Both the position numbers and the translations under genes were made by a program. 64,000 bases of DNA from Nostoc commune NIES-4072 (GTDB lineage Bacteria; Cyanobacteriota; Cyanobacteriia; Cyanobacteriales; Nostocaceae): positions 3,262,756-3,326,755 of the forward strand of contig NZ_BDUD01000001.1 in the NCBI RefSeq assembly GCF_003113895.1, read 5' to 3'. Below, piece by piece: positions 17,946 to 27,336 of the stretch (its first letter is position 1; the number at the start of each line of letters is the position of its first letter). The notes under the pieces are model-generated. The model saw nothing but the letters and a program-made list of their open reading frames with translations, had not been told where the DNA came from and searched no databases.

Positions 17946-18740
17946 TCAGGAATGAGTATTTTCGTCAGGCACTTCAAACTTGTAACCATAGCCCCGCACA
18001 GTTTTAATAAACTCCGGTATGCTGGCATCGACTTCCATCTTCTTACGAAGCTGACCAATATGCACATCAACCACTCGGCCATCTCCTACGTAATCGCAAC
18101 CCCAAATTTTTTGGATTAGTTGTGGACGACTCCAAGCTTGATTAGGATGACTTGCCAAAAAATGTAAGATATTAAATTCCAGTGCTGTTAAAGCAAGAGG
18201 TTTATCGTTAAGTGTTACCTCCCGACCCTCTGGGTTAATTGCTAACTGCTTAAAAATGATTCGTTGTGTTGGGGAGGGGTTGATGTAGCGTATCCGTCTT
18301 AAAAGAGCTTCCACTCTAACTTCAACTTCTGCAAGACTAAACGGTTTAGTCATAAAATCATCAGCACCTGCGCTTAAGATTTTAATTTTATCAGCCTCGT
18401 CAGTCCTACTAGTCAGTATCAGCACTAAAACATTAGTACGGCTCTGCATTTCTTGGCAGAGGCTGTAACCATTAAGATCCGGCAAATTCCAATCCAGAAT
18501 TACTAAGGCCGGATTGAATTGCTCAAACAACGATAAGGCAGTCTTACCATCTGCTGCGGACTCTATCTGATATTTCCGGCTTAAAAAACGATAGACCAGA
18601 TTTCGCACACCAAAGTCATCATCGACGATCAGAATTTTAGGAGTAGTAGTGGGAGCCATAACCATAATGCTGCCTATTGTAGATTGGGCGATTCGTTGCG
18701 CCAGTTTTGCTTTACGTGTTTCTGTTAATAGTGTATTCAC
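17946..18740 (-). CDS. OmpR/PhoB-family response regulator
   Basis: A transcription factor of a two-component system. The 264-residue protein has an unusual 28-residue N-terminal extension, then a receiver domain (about 34-150) with ILIVDDDFGVRN, VILDWNLPDLNG (phospho-acceptor Asp), LILTSRTDEADK and DDFMTKPF. The winged-helix DNA-binding domain (about 165-258) has LTALEFNILHFLASHPNQ, WSRPQLIQKIWG and the recognition/wing part VVDVHIGQLRKKM..IKTVRGYGYKF. All receiver key residues are present. The start used is GTG at 18740. An internal ATG about 26 codons in (before APTTTPKILIVDDD) would give a family-standard length and may be the true start. No histidine kinase is adjacent, so it is an orphan in this window. 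Confidence 0.9.
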   Translation of the reverse strand: MNTLLTETRKAKLAQRIAQSTIGSIMVMAPTTTPKILIVDDDFGVRNLVYRFLSRKYQIESAADGKTALSLFEQFNPALVILDWNLPDLNGYSLCQEMQSRTNVLVLILTSRTDEADKIKILSAGADDFMTKPFSLAEVEVRVEALLRRIRYINPSPTQRIIFKQLAINPEGREVTLNDKPLALTALEFNILHFLASHPNQAWSRPQLIQKIWGCDYVGDGRVVDVHIGQLRKKMEVDASIPEFIKTVRGYGYKFEVPDENTHS

Positions 18741-19643
18741 GTGCGTCTCTGCTGAGTACGATCGCTACTGTAGTAACTGTTTACAATTAATCTTCCATGA
18801 AGTTTATCAAAACTTTAGCCATTGTAATGCTAATAAATTGTATAAGTATTGATTCTATGAAGTTTGTATAATTTTGGATTTTTATTGTACAATTTTAGAT
18901 TTAAATACTTAAATACCTTTTAATGGTAACTGGTAAAATCTCTTTTTTCTCTCTGCGCCCTCAGCGTCTGTGCGGTTGAAAAGTCTTTTATTTAACCGCA
19001 GAGGCATAGAGAAGCTAGTGCATTGGTGAGGCAGGGTGGTCTTCTCCCAAGGGGAGACGCCAAGGGCGATAGCGCAGCGTTAGCGAGGTACGAGCGTCTG
19101 GGGGAAACCCCATGAGCGACTGCCGAAAGGGTTCCCCGACTTGTACCCCTACGGGGATCTTGCTACGCTTTTAGCGTTCCCGCTCTTTAGCAACTGGCGC
19201 AACACAAACAGAAGAGGTTAAAGAAGAATGGCTTGAGGACTTTTAAGACATCCTCTAAGAGCAAACGAGGAGCTTGCTCTGATGTAACTCATTTGATTAT
19301 GAAAAGTTATAAGGCGTTATTGTTAGCGATCGCAGATATTGAAAATGCACATAATTACTGTACTAATAGCTGAATATTTTAACCTTATTCACAATCTTTT
19401 TTCAGTAATTAAATATCACAAATAGAACTTTAAATATATTTCATACAATTAATATAAAAACTCAAAATAACTTTTTTAAATAGTTTAATATGGTTAAATT
19501 TGCAATGCATTCAATGGTATAAAAAGTTTTAATTAGATAGTCTATCTTAAGAGATATTTTAAGTAAATTCAGCCCAGAGAAAGAGTAATTCAATATGTTT
19601 AGTCAGTTAAATTGCTATCAATATCGTCAAGTCAGGGATACTT
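18741..19643. other. Intergenic region with dispersed GC-rich repeat
   Basis: About 900 bp. At about 18945-19010 an imperfect inverted pair is built on CTGTGCGGTT and AACCGCAGAG. At about 19030-19190 a GC-rich block (GGGGAGACGCCAAGGGCGAT, then AGCGTTAGCGAGGTACGAGC) is typical of dispersed Nostoc repeats and stands out from the AT-rich surroundings. At about 19208-19245 a short frame TEEVKEEWLEDF ends in a stop and may be a gene tail. AGAGCAA/TTGCTCT forms a small hairpin at 19258-19280. Confidence 0.5.
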
Positions 19644-20267
19644 ATGGTTAATAATTTAGTCGGCGGCATAATTCCCCCACAGCCACCAGTAGAATCACAG
19701 TCTGATGTTCATACATTGAAGTCTCGTCTAGAATGGGGCGAACCAGCTTTTACGATACTGGATGTGCGCGATCGCAACACCTTCAATGAAGGTCACATTT
19801 TAGGAGCTATGCCAATGCCAATAGATGAATTGGTACAACGTGCAGTGCCTTCTTTAGATAAGAGCCGCGATATTTACGTTTACGGTGCTAACGAAGAAGA
19901 ATCCGCCCAAGCAGCGCAACAACTTCGTTCTAATGGATTTGAGCATGTCTCCCAACTCAAAGGTGGTCTTGCTGCATGGAAGGCTATCGGTGGCCCAACA
20001 GAAGGCATTGTTGAATCAAAAACTCCCCCAGGTGCAGATGACTACAATGTTGTAGATCGCTTAAAAACTCACCAAGAAACTCTGCCAAAGGGAGGCCCTA
20101 CCGCGACAGAAGCCATTAAAAAAGGAGCTAGTGACTTCAAGGATAATATTCAAGAGGGAGCCAGTAATCTTAAGGAAGGCATTCAAGAGGGAGTCAATAA
20201 TGTCAAAGAAGGCATTAGTGAATCTAACGCTCCTAAAGGCAATGACGATTCCAATATTGGATCGTAG
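19644..20267 (+). CDS. Rhodanese-like domain protein with amphipathic repeat tail
   Basis: The 207-residue protein has a rhodanese domain at about 22-118: ILDVRDRNTFNEGHILGAMPMP, IYVYGANEEESAQAAQQLR and FEHVSQLKGGLAAWKAIGG. The position of the usual active-site Cys is filled by YVYGANEE, with no Cys. It is therefore probably a catalytically inactive binding module rather than a sulfurtransferase. The tail (about 150-200) holds three near-repeats of an 11-residue kind (DNIQEGASNLK, EGIQEGVNNVK, EGISESN), which resemble LEA/apolipoprotein-like amphipathic helices. No signal peptide. A role in stress or membrane association is inference only. Confidence 0.82.
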   Translation: MVNNLVGGIIPPQPPVESQSDVHTLKSRLEWGEPAFTILDVRDRNTFNEGHILGAMPMPIDELVQRAVPSLDKSRDIYVYGANEEESAQAAQQLRSNGFEHVSQLKGGLAAWKAIGGPTEGIVESKTPPGADDYNVVDRLKTHQETLPKGGPTATEAIKKGASDFKDNIQEGASNLKEGIQEGVNNVKEGISESNAPKGNDDSNIGS

Positions 20268-20294
20268 GCGAAAAATAACTTAGAAAATTAGCAA

Positions 20295-20418
20295 TAGACC
20301 TCTTGCATAAATCAATAATGAGAACCCCACTCTACCTTTGGCTTATGTTAAAATCTCCGCTCCTTGTTTATGGGGAAAGGTTACGGGTGGGTGTTAAAGA
20401 ATTTTTCCAAGAGGTCTA
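20295..20418. mobile_element. Candidate MITE, type 4 (TAGACCTCTTG ends)
   Basis: Inverted ends TAGACCTCTTG and CAAGAGGTCTA (11 of 11) enclose about 100 bp without an open frame. Trimming one base gives AGACC...GGTCT flanked by AAT on both sides, a possible 3-bp target duplication. A third partial end (CCAAGAGGTTTAG) lies at about 20515-20527, next to the RNase D-like gene. Non-autonomous; family not assigned. Confidence 0.55.
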
Positions 20419-20533
20419 ATCTTGATTTTTCATGGTCAGAGAAGTCACAATTCAGAAATTAAAAGATAGAATATTTCCTCTTGTAATGCTTGTACTCCAG
20501 AGCAAAAACTTTTCCAAGAGGTTTAGTGTTGAC

Positions 20534-21163
20534 TCAATGTTCAAACAAATCTTTAAACTGCAACAAATCTAACGAAACTATTGTTGGCAGAAATTCAAAA
20601 CATTCTTGAGCAATTTCCCAACGTTCTTCTCGTTTGAGCATTTCTGTTAGCTTATGCTGCACACTAAGTAAATAGCGCACATCATTGGCAGCATAACTCA
20701 GTTGAGCTTCAGACAAACTAGCGGCGTTACCCCAATCAGAACTTTGAGAGCTTTTATCCAGTTCTACTTGTTCTAACTCTTGCACCACATCTTTAAGCCC
20801 GTGGCGATTTGTGTAAGTACGAGCTAATTTACTAGCAATTTTGGTACAAAAAACAGGTCTAACCTGAATCCCCAGATTAGCTCGCAAAGTGGCAAGGTCA
20901 AAGCGAGCAAAGTGAAACACTTTTACGACATTCGTCGCTGACAAGAGTTTTTTTAAGTTTGGCGCATCAGCTTGCCCTTTGGCTATGCGAATTGCAGTCA
21001 CTTTCCCGAATTCGTTGCACAACTGGACAAGACACAACCTATCGCGTTGTGGCAGTAATCCCATCGTTTCTGTATCAACTGCGATCGCTGTAGATTTTAA
21101 ATACTGTACTAGAGCTGCGTCGCCCAGATCGCGATCGCTCACCTGAAAATCTTGTAATGTCAT
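20534..21163 (-). CDS. RNase D-like 3'-5' exonuclease
   Basis: DEDD-family exonuclease that probably trims RNA 3' ends. The 209-residue protein contains Exo I AVDTETMGLLP with the Asp/Glu pair, Exo II KVFHFARFDLATLR with the Asp, and Exo III LSYAANDVRYLL with a Tyr-x3-Asp arrangement of the DEDDy type. Only the nuclease domain is present; the HRDC domains of full-length E. coli RNase D are absent, as in many cyanobacterial homologues. The start is the ATG at 21163 (MTLQDF); the frame extends 11 codons further upstream without homology. It stands alone, with a 90-bp gap to the next gene on the same strand. Confidence 0.87.
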   Translation of the reverse strand: MTLQDFQVSDRDLGDAALVQYLKSTAIAVDTETMGLLPQRDRLCLVQLCNEFGKVTAIRIAKGQADAPNLKKLLSATNVVKVFHFARFDLATLRANLGIQVRPVFCTKIASKLARTYTNRHGLKDVVQELEQVELDKSSQSSDWGNAASLSEAQLSYAANDVRYLLSVQHKLTEMLKREERWEIAQECFEFLPTIVSLDLLQFKDLFEH

Positions 21164-21252
21164 GAATTGTTCAAAAATAATAGCAGTGTCCAGCAAATAT
21201 AAGTCTTGTCAGACACTACATTATTATTGTGCAAAACAATCATAAATTAAAT

Positions 21253-21801
21253 CTACCTAGTACGAAAAAAAAGCTGTGTAAGGTAGACTTCACCTTGATT
21301 ATTAGTAGCAACACCAATTCCAGTGAGGTTGTAATTTCCTTTAAGGTTCTTTAGATGTCCCGGACTCTTAATCCAACCAGTAACAGCTTCATCCACAGGG
21401 TTACTATATCCCCGATTGAAAGCAACATTTTCCGCCGCACTGCTGTAGCGAATAGGGATAGCATTGACTCGCCGTTCAAATCCCTGATGGCTAAATGGTG
21501 TTTTACCTTTAGCCATATTCTGACTATGAATTCTTGCCTGTCGAGTGATATTTGCATTTAGGGTCAACTTTGGCAATCCTTTAGAAGCCCGATATCGATT
21601 AATTTCTTCAAAAACGGATTTTTCTAGCTCCGTAGTCTTAAAAGTAGGAGTCGATATTGCAACCTGACTCGAAAAAAGCGACAACAGCTTATTACGGGTG
21701 GATGTATTCGTAGAAGGATGATTTGGTATCGGAACAGTCGTTAACCCACTAGCAAGGACAAGCGCACTTAAAGCGATGCCAAAAGCAGTTTGTCGGAACA
21801 T
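21253..21801 (-). CDS. Secreted CAP (SCP/PR1) domain protein
   Basis: The 182-residue protein has an N-terminal signal peptide (hydrophobic 6-22, basic start MFRQ) and one CAP domain at about 58-180. Typical CAP motifs are EINRYRASKGLPKLTLN, ARIHSQNMAKGKTPFSHQGFERR, AENVAFNRGY, GWIKSPGHLKNL and TGIGVATN. The His and Glu of the CAP cavity are present (SHQG, AEN). Bacterial CAP proteins are extracytoplasmic, with proposed lipid-binding, protease or cell-wall roles; none can be assigned. A two-domain paralogue follows at 22150-23187 on the same strand. Confidence 0.9.
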   Translation of the reverse strand: MFRQTAFGIALSALVLASGLTTVPIPNHPSTNTSTRNKLLSLFSSQVAISTPTFKTTELEKSVFEEINRYRASKGLPKLTLNANITRQARIHSQNMAKGKTPFSHQGFERRVNAIPIRYSSAAENVAFNRGYSNPVDEAVTGWIKSPGHLKNLKGNYNLTGIGVATNNQGEVYLTQLFFRTR

Positions 21802-22149
21802 GGAAAATTGCGTAATATGTAGAGATATAAGACTTATACTCTACCCTATTGTTCCGACGATATATACCACGATACTATTAAGGATTGATGAATTTTGGCA
21901 ATCTGGCTACATCCTTGTATAGGAAGTACAAAAAATGATTTGCAATGGTCAATACTTTAATAGGTCAGCATCGTAAAATTACGGTTATTTTTGCTGATAA
22001 TTTAAGATTTTCATGAATTACTAAAAAAATAATGTAGTATTCAATAGACAAATGTTATTGAAACTACATTATTTTATATCTAGCAAAAGCTTTGCTAGCA
22101 GGCTAAAGTCTGGGGAATTTGAGAAAAAACCTAAATTATACCAAATCTA

Positions 22150-23187
22150 TCAGCGAAAGAAAAGTTGTGTGAAGTAGATTTCGCCTCTACTATTGCTAAC
22201 GACACCAATCCCCGTTTTATCATAATCACCTCTGATATTAGCAAGATGCCCTGGACTTTTGAGCCAGCCTTGAACAGCTGTCGTCACAGGATCGCTATAT
22301 CCATAGTTACTAGCGACATTTTCACCAGCTGAACTGTAAGGAATACCGACTGCTTTAATACGTTCTGAAAATCCCGTATGTCCAAAGGGAACTTTACCTT
22401 GAGCCATATCCTGACTGTGAATCCTGGCTTGATTATCGATGGCAGTGTTACGAGTCAGCTTTTTGAATCCTTGGGAAACTCTGTAGTCATTAATTTGTTT
22501 GAAAACCGCCTTTTCTAAAGCAGCAGTGTCAATCTTAGATCCTGCAAGGTTGCCAGTATTATTTGATACGTTAGAAGAGGGCGGTGTAGAAGTTGAATTT
22601 GTTGCAGGAGTTGTTGCAGAAGTTTTTGCAGGAGTTGTTGCAGAAGTTTTTGTAGGAGTAAAGAAAAGTTGTGTGAAGAAGATTTCGCCTCTACTGTTGT
22701 TGCTAACGGCAACACCAATCCCAGTCGTTTCAAAATTACCTCTGATAGTAGCAAGATGCGCTGGACTTTTGAGCCAGCCTTGAACAGCTGTCGTCACAGG
22801 GTCACTATATCCATAGTTAGTAGCGACATTTTCACCAGCTAAACTGTAGGGAATACCAACTGCCATAACACGTTCTCTAAATCCCGTATGTCCAGCGGGA
22901 ACTTTACCTTGAGCCATATCCTGACTGTGAATCCTGGCTTGATTATCAATGGCAGAATTACGAGTCAGCTTTTTTAATCCTTGGGAAACTCTGTAGTCAT
23001 TAATTTGTTTGAAAACCTCCTCTTCTAAAGCAGCAGTGTCAACTTTAGATGCTGCAATTTTAACAGTGCTATTTGATACACTTGAAGGTGTCGGCGTCAA
23101 AGTTGAATTTGTTACAGGAGTAGCGATCGCTCCACTACCGAGAATGATAGTGCCCAAAGCAACGCTGTAGATTGTTGATTTAATCAT
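22150..23187 (-). CDS. Secreted protein with two tandem CAP domains
   Basis: Signal peptide (about 1-24), first CAP domain (about 40-170), a Thr/Ala/Pro-rich linker with repeated SATTPAKT units, and a second CAP domain (about 210-345). The domains share long identical stretches (NQARIHSQDMAQGKVP, NYGYSDPVTTAVQGWLKSP). The duplication is also obvious at DNA level, so it is recent. Each retains the HTGF and AGEN cavity motifs. The ATG at 23187 (MIKSTIYS) is chosen because it starts the signal peptide; the longer frame begins at a TTG 15 codons upstream. With the single-domain paralogue next door this is a small CAP family cluster. Function unknown; the linker suggests exposure on the cell surface. 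Confidence 0.9.
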   Translation of the reverse strand: MIKSTIYSVALGTIILGSGAIATPVTNSTLTPTPSSVSNSTVKIAASKVDTAALEEEVFKQINDYRVSQGLKKLTRNSAIDNQARIHSQDMAQGKVPAGHTGFRERVMAVGIPYSLAGENVATNYGYSDPVTTAVQGWLKSPAHLATIRGNFETTGIGVAVSNNSRGEIFFTQLFFTPTKTSATTPAKTSATTPATNSTSTPPSSNVSNNTGNLAGSKIDTAALEKAVFKQINDYRVSQGFKKLTRNTAIDNQARIHSQDMAQGKVPFGHTGFSERIKAVGIPYSSAGENVASNYGYSDPVTTAVQGWLKSPGHLANIRGDYDKTGIGVVSNSRGEIYFTQLFFR

Positions 23188-23587
23188 TTGTTGATAACTA
23201 ACTGGAACTTTAGCTCCAGAAAGCTTAACCAAGCTAGTATCAATCTGACAACTTGATTATAAGTCTATATATCTCCATATATGGCGTTTTTTGTTCAAAA
23301 ACTACCAGTAGACTTTCAAATGCATAGAATTACGGAAAAAATATTGCTACTTATAAAATTTTGCACTCTACCATTAGTATGATTATTTCTATCTAAGCCA
23401 CTTTAAAAACTTCATTTTGTAATACACAAATATTTCTGTATCTAAGTAATAGGAGTTAGAAAAAATCATAAGAATAATAATATTCGCCAGTATTAATACA
23501 TAGAAAATGATAATTGCTATGAATTATTATTGAATCTGAACAGATAGCGTGCTAAGTATTACCACGGCTAATATTGGGTAACATGGG

Positions 23588-23786
23588 TAGGACTTACGCA
23601 CTGTACAAAATAACTATCTTGTGCATCAACCTAAATACGTTGTTTCGGGCTTTTATCAATCACTTTTGATTGAGTGCGTAGGCGTAGCCCGCCGCAGGCA
23701 TCGCTAAAATCTCATTGAAAAATCTAGCTATCAGCCTTGAAAACTCTACCTGTTATTTTGGCTTTTCTGTCAATGCGTAAGTTCTA
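23588..23786. mobile_element. Longer MITE with the same ends as the 93-bp family (199 bp)
   Basis: The left end TAGGACTTACGCA matches the 93-bp MITE exactly, and the right end TGCGTAAGTTCTA differs by one base. Both flanks carry ATGGG (23583-23587 and 23787-23791), a 5-bp duplication of the same length as in the small family. The interior is different, including the dispersed GCGTAGGCGTAGCCCGCC motif, and has no transposase. It is probably mobilised by the same enzyme as the 93-bp copies. Confidence 0.85.
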
Positions 23787-23791
23787 ATGGG

Positions 23792-24343
23792 ATATAAATG
23801 GCATAAATTTATCTACGAAAACCTCTTGCGTGGAATTTGTAATACTTGCCTCGGCAAGAAGCAAGCGACATAATTCGTAATTCCTATACCGCAAGGGTTT
23901 CATTGATTTGGGATGGTTAGTTTACTTCTGCGGTGCTTTACTAGCTTTTGTTGAGGGTTTCTAACTCTTGCTGTACCACGCGCAACACCTGTGCAAATAT
24001 TCCGCACGCCACTGTTCCCGCTCCTTAATTACCTTGGCATCCGGTTCGTAAGCTTCAATCTCTGTAGCTGTTGAAAAAGAAGTCAGAAATAAGAATTCAG
24101 AAGCAAAGCTGGAGCAAAATTTTGGCGTGCCAACTCGTTCGTCATGAGTGGGTTACGGTAGCATCGGGTGTTGAAATTGTTGATCCGTAATTGCTTTTTC
24201 CAAAGATTTTTTTATATACAGCGTTTTGCAACTACATGAGTTACACTCCTCCCCAACCCTCCCCAAAGCATCGGGGAGGGTGCGCGGTAGAGCGGGTGGG
24301 CTATTTCTATACCTCACGAACTTGAAATCTGCTGTATGTATGT
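23792..24343. other. Intergenic region with possible gene relic
   Basis: On the minus strand at about 23960-24075 a protein-like frame reads EAYEPDAKVIKEREQWRAEY and then, with a frameshift, AQVLRVVQQELETL. It has no start or recognisable domain, so it is probably the decayed end of a gene. At about 24245-24285 the sequence CTCCCCAA repeats and GGGGAGGG can pair with the preceding CCCTCCCC, giving a hairpin 60-100 bp beyond the trpB stop. Its distance and lack of a T-tract make terminator use uncertain. Confidence 0.4.
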
Positions 24344-25579
24344 TTACGCATCATTTAAGAACTTGGCTACTGTTTGTACATCCTTATCGCCACGTCCAGA
24401 GCAGTTAATTACAATCCGGGGACTGTCGGTTAGTTGAGGACACAGGGTTTCGAGGTAGGCGATCGCATGAGCTGTTTCTAATGCCGGGATAATCCCTTCC
24501 AATTTTGACAATCGCTGAAATGCTGCTAAAGCCTCTGCATCCGTCACACTATAATATTCAGCGCGACCAGTATCTTTCAAATAACTGTGTTCTGGCCCCA
24601 CACCGGGGTAATCTAAACCCGCACTAATTGAGTGTGCCTCAATGATTTGCCCATCCTCATCTTGCAGAAGATAGCTCATGGCTCCGTGCAATACACCAAC
24701 TCGTCCTTTTGTCAAAGTTGCTGCGTGTTTTTCAGTATTGACACCTTCTCCTGCTGCCTCAATCCCAATGAACCGTATAGAAGGCTCATTCATAAACTCA
24801 TAAAATAATCCCATAGCATTGGAACCACCACCCACGCAAGCCAAGAGAATATCAGGTAATACACCCCACTTTTCGATTGCTTGGGCGCGAGTTTCTTGGC
24901 CGATTACTGCATGGAAATCACGTACCATCATCGGGTAAGGATGGGGCCCTGCTACTGAACCGAGAATGTAGTGAGTTGTTTCCACATTTGTCACCCAATC
25001 GCGGATTGCTTCAGAAGTAGCATCCTTCAGGGTTCCAGTTCCCGCTTCCACCGGACGCACTTCTGCCCCCATCAACCGCATTCTGAACACATTTAAAGCT
25101 TGGCGTTCCATATCATGAACGCCCATGTAAATTATGCATTCCAGCCCAAAACGAGCGCAAACTGTAGCTGTGGCAACTCCGTGTTGTCCAGCACCCGTTT
25201 CGGCAATAATCCGTTGCTTACCCATGCGCTTTGCCAACAATACTTGACCAAGGGCATTATTAATTTTATGAGCGCCAGTATGATTTAAATCCTCGCGTTT
25301 TAAGTAAATTTGCGGCCCCGTGCGATCGGGTCGGGCATAATGAGCAGTCAGGCGTTCAGCGAAATATAATGGTGTGGCACGTCCTACATAGTCCCGTAAC
25401 AACTGCTGTAGTTCTGCTTGAAAACCAGGGTCATTGCGGTATTGCTGATAAGCTGTTTCTAGTTCAGTAAGAGCAGGCATCAGCGTTTCAGGTACATACT
25501 TACCGCCGAAGCGTCCAAAGCGACCTAGTGTATCAGGAACTTGAGCAGTTGAGTTTGGAGATAGGGGAGTGGTAGTCAC
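24344..25579 (-). CDS. trpB: Tryptophan synthase beta chain
   Basis: PLP enzyme that joins indole and serine to make tryptophan. The full-length protein has 411 residues. Diagnostic stretches are [36 protein letters not shown] with the PLP lysine, [12 protein letters not shown], the GGGSNAMG phosphate loop and [14 protein letters not shown]. All active-site residues seem intact. No trpA is adjacent, as is common in cyanobacteria where trp genes are scattered; trpC lies 2.9 kb downstream on the same strand with unrelated genes between. Length and sequence fit the trpB1 type that works with TrpA. Confidence 0.97.
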   Translation of the reverse strand: MTTTPLSPNSTAQVPDTLGRFGRFGGKYVPETLMPALTELETAYQQYRNDPGFQAELQQLLRDYVGRATPLYFAERLTAHYARPDRTGPQIYLKREDLNHTGAHKINNALGQVLLAKRMGKQRIIAETGAGQHGVATATVCARFGLECIIYMGVHDMERQALNVFRMRLMGAEVRPVEAGTGTLKDATSEAIRDWVTNVETTHYILGSVAGPHPYPMMVRDFHAVIGQETRAQAIEKWGVLPDILLACVGGGSNAMGLFYEFMNEPSIRFIGIEAAGEGVNTEKHAATLTKGRVGVLHGAMSYLLQDEDGQIIEAHSISAGLDYPGVGPEHSYLKDTGRAEYYSVTDAEALAAFQRLSKLEGIIPALETAHAIAYLETLCPQLTDSPRIVINCSGRGDKDVQTVAKFLNDA

Positions 25580-25678
25580 GGGCTGTTTGCAATGACGAGA
25601 ATGATTTAATTATTATAGAAAGTCTAGGGCATATCCAGGTTATATCTTGGGACTGGAAGCTAAATATCTTCCTCGATA

Positions 25679-25726
25679 CCCAATGCCCAATGCCCAATGC
25701 CCAATGCCCAATGCCCCATGCCCAAT
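25679..25726. repeat. CCCAATG heptamer tandem repeat
   Basis: About seven tandem copies of CCCAATG with a CCCCATG variant at the right side. It is an STRR-type array common in Nostoc intergenic DNA, here upstream of trpB. Confidence 0.9.
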
Positions 25727-25840
25727 TACTTTGAATCCTTAGCAATGGATTTGTGATGTTAGCCTAGAAATTGATATCCCAGCAGAATGGTTGCGTAGAA
25801 GTTTCCACTGCCTTTGAAATTTTTCTTAAACAGTCATTTT

Positions 25841-26188
25841 ATGTCTTCTTCAAATCCCAAATCTTCTGACAAAAGCTTTGTCTACCGCGAATTTGGCAAC
25901 GACAACTCCGCCGCCACAGAAAGACCAATTCCAGAACTCCCCGCACAACAACAAAATCTTAAAGTACAAGCTTCGCGCAAAGGACGCAAAGGCAAAACTG
26001 TTACAGTGATTAGCGGTTTTCAAGCCAAACCAGAAACCTTGGCTGATTTGGTGAAGCAGTTGAAAACCCAGTGCGGCACAGGTGGGACAGTTAAAGATAA
26101 CGAAATCGAAATTCAGGGCGAACACAAGCAAAAAATTGTCGAGATTTTGAGCAAACTAGGTTACAAAGCTAAAATTAGCGGTGGCTAA
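25841..26188 (+). CDS. Sui1/eIF1-like translation factor (YciH family)
   Basis: Bacterial homologue of eukaryotic initiation factor eIF1, thought to act in start-site fidelity or translational stress responses. The 115-residue protein has a disordered, Ser/Asn-rich N-terminus (1-35) and a Sui1 fold at about 40-113: RKGRKGKTVTVISGFQAKPE, KQLKTQCGTGGTVKDNEIEI and GEHKQKIVEILSKLGYKAKI. The ATG at 25841 is preferred; the frame opens 9 codons earlier without support. It is divergent from trpB. RBS not obvious. Confidence 0.92.
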   Translation: MSSSNPKSSDKSFVYREFGNDNSAATERPIPELPAQQQNLKVQASRKGRKGKTVTVISGFQAKPETLADLVKQLKTQCGTGGTVKDNEIEIQGEHKQKIVEILSKLGYKAKISGG

Positions 26189-26329
26189 TCTTGAGTGCGG
26201 TTTACCGCATCTCAACCGTGATCTAGATTAAGAGAGAGAATGTTATCTTTGAAAGGTACAAATATGCTTGAACACTGGTGAATCACTTTGCCAACAAGCT
26301 GTTTTTTGGGAGATTAATAGGAGGTTTAA

Positions 26330-26488
26330 ATGGATTTAGTTCGGATTTTGTGTGCCATTTTCGTACCGCCTCTGGGAGTTTTTTTGCAAGTAGGTTTTGG
26401 TATAGATTTTTGGATTAATATAGTTTTGACACTTTTTGGTTACATTCCTGGAATTATTCACGCAGTATGGATAATTGCTAAGAAATAA
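26330..26488 (+). CDS. Pmp3/YqaE-family small membrane peptide
   Basis: A 52-residue protein with two transmembrane helices: about 3-20 (VRILCAIFVPPLGVFLQVG) and 29-48 (NIVLTLFGYIPGIIHAVWII). The sequence pattern CAIFVPPLGVFL...LTLFGYIPGIIHAVW is the signature of UPF0057/Pmp3. These peptides are linked to salt, cold and membrane-potential stress in plants, yeast and bacteria. A strong AGGAGG at 26319-26324, 5 bp from the ATG, supports translation. It is followed by the convergent carbonic anhydrase gene. Confidence 0.93.
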   Translation: MDLVRILCAIFVPPLGVFLQVGFGIDFWINIVLTLFGYIPGIIHAVWIIAKK

Positions 26489-26667
26489 TTCTTTGTAGGG
26501 GTAGCTTTGAGGCTCTGCATATAGTGATAAATTGAGTCAGAGCCTCAATGAATACATTTATATGCAGAGTATGAAAACGAGAAAAATAAATTACCTGCAA
26601 GATGACTAGCTTGGGTAAAGCTTTGGAATTTAAAGATATGAGCTTTTATGTGTCGATAAATACCGAA

Positions 26668-27336
26668 TTAACTCTCATTTTTTAACATAGCATAGAGTCT
26701 AAATTCTAGAAGCAAGGGGCAAATGTGCAATTGCCATTGCACAGTTGAGACGTTCAAATCTTTGATTAACCCAGTGCTTATATCTAGCACCCAGCCATGA
26801 ACCATAGGCGCTTTTCGCTCATAGAGTACCTGACGCATAATGGAAGTTTGGTAAAGATTTTTTACTTGCGCTACAACGTTTATTTCTGCCAAACGATTCA
26901 AACGTTCTTCTCTTGTTGGCAAGGCATCAATTTCTTCTTGTTTCTGTAAATACAGTTCCCGAATCGGATTTACCCAGTTATCAAGAATTCCGATAGTTCT
27001 CCCCTCTAAAGCCGCTTTAATTCCTCCGCAATCGTAGTGACCACAAACGATAATATGCTCGACTTGAAGATGTAAAATTGCGTATTCTAAAACCGCTAAA
27101 AAGTTTATATCTGTTAGAGAAATTTGATTGGCAATATTACGGTGTACAAATAACTCTCCTGGTTCTGTACGAGTAAAGCTTGTTAATGCTAGACGACTAT
27201 CAGAACACCCAATGTATAGAAAAGGTGGTGTTTGTCCGCTTGATAAGTCTTGAAAGTAAGTTGGGTCTATTGCTAGTTTCTCGGCAACCCAAGCCTGATT
27301 ATTTTTGAATAGTTCATCAATGCTGTTATATTTCAT
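26668..27336 (-). CDS. Beta-type carbonic anhydrase
   Basis: Zn enzyme interconverting CO2 and bicarbonate. The 222-residue protein has Zn ligands and catalytic residues of the beta class in YIGCSDSRLALT (Cys, Asp-x-Arg) and VEHIIVCGHYDCGGIKAAL (His and Cys). FVHRNIANQI and HGWVLDISTGLIKDL complete the family pattern. It resembles EcaB/CcaA-type or general YadF-like enzymes but lacks the long C-terminal extension of carboxysomal CcaA. No signal peptide, so it is cytoplasmic; its contribution to carbon concentration cannot be judged. Monocistronic in appearance. Confidence 0.93.
   Translation of the reverse strand: MKYNSIDELFKNNQAWVAEKLAIDPTYFQDLSSGQTPPFLYIGCSDSRLALTSFTRTEPGELFVHRNIANQISLTDINFLAVLEYAILHLQVEHIIVCGHYDCGGIKAALEGRTIGILDNWVNPIRELYLQKQEEIDALPTREERLNRLAEINVVAQVKNLYQTSIMRQVLYERKAPMVHGWVLDISTGLIKDLNVSTVQWQLHICPLLLEFRLYAMLKNES

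Noticed and set aside
24245..24285. Definite trpB terminator
   Set aside because: GC-rich complementarity exists but it lies far from the stop and lacks a T-tract, so it was left as a possibility only.
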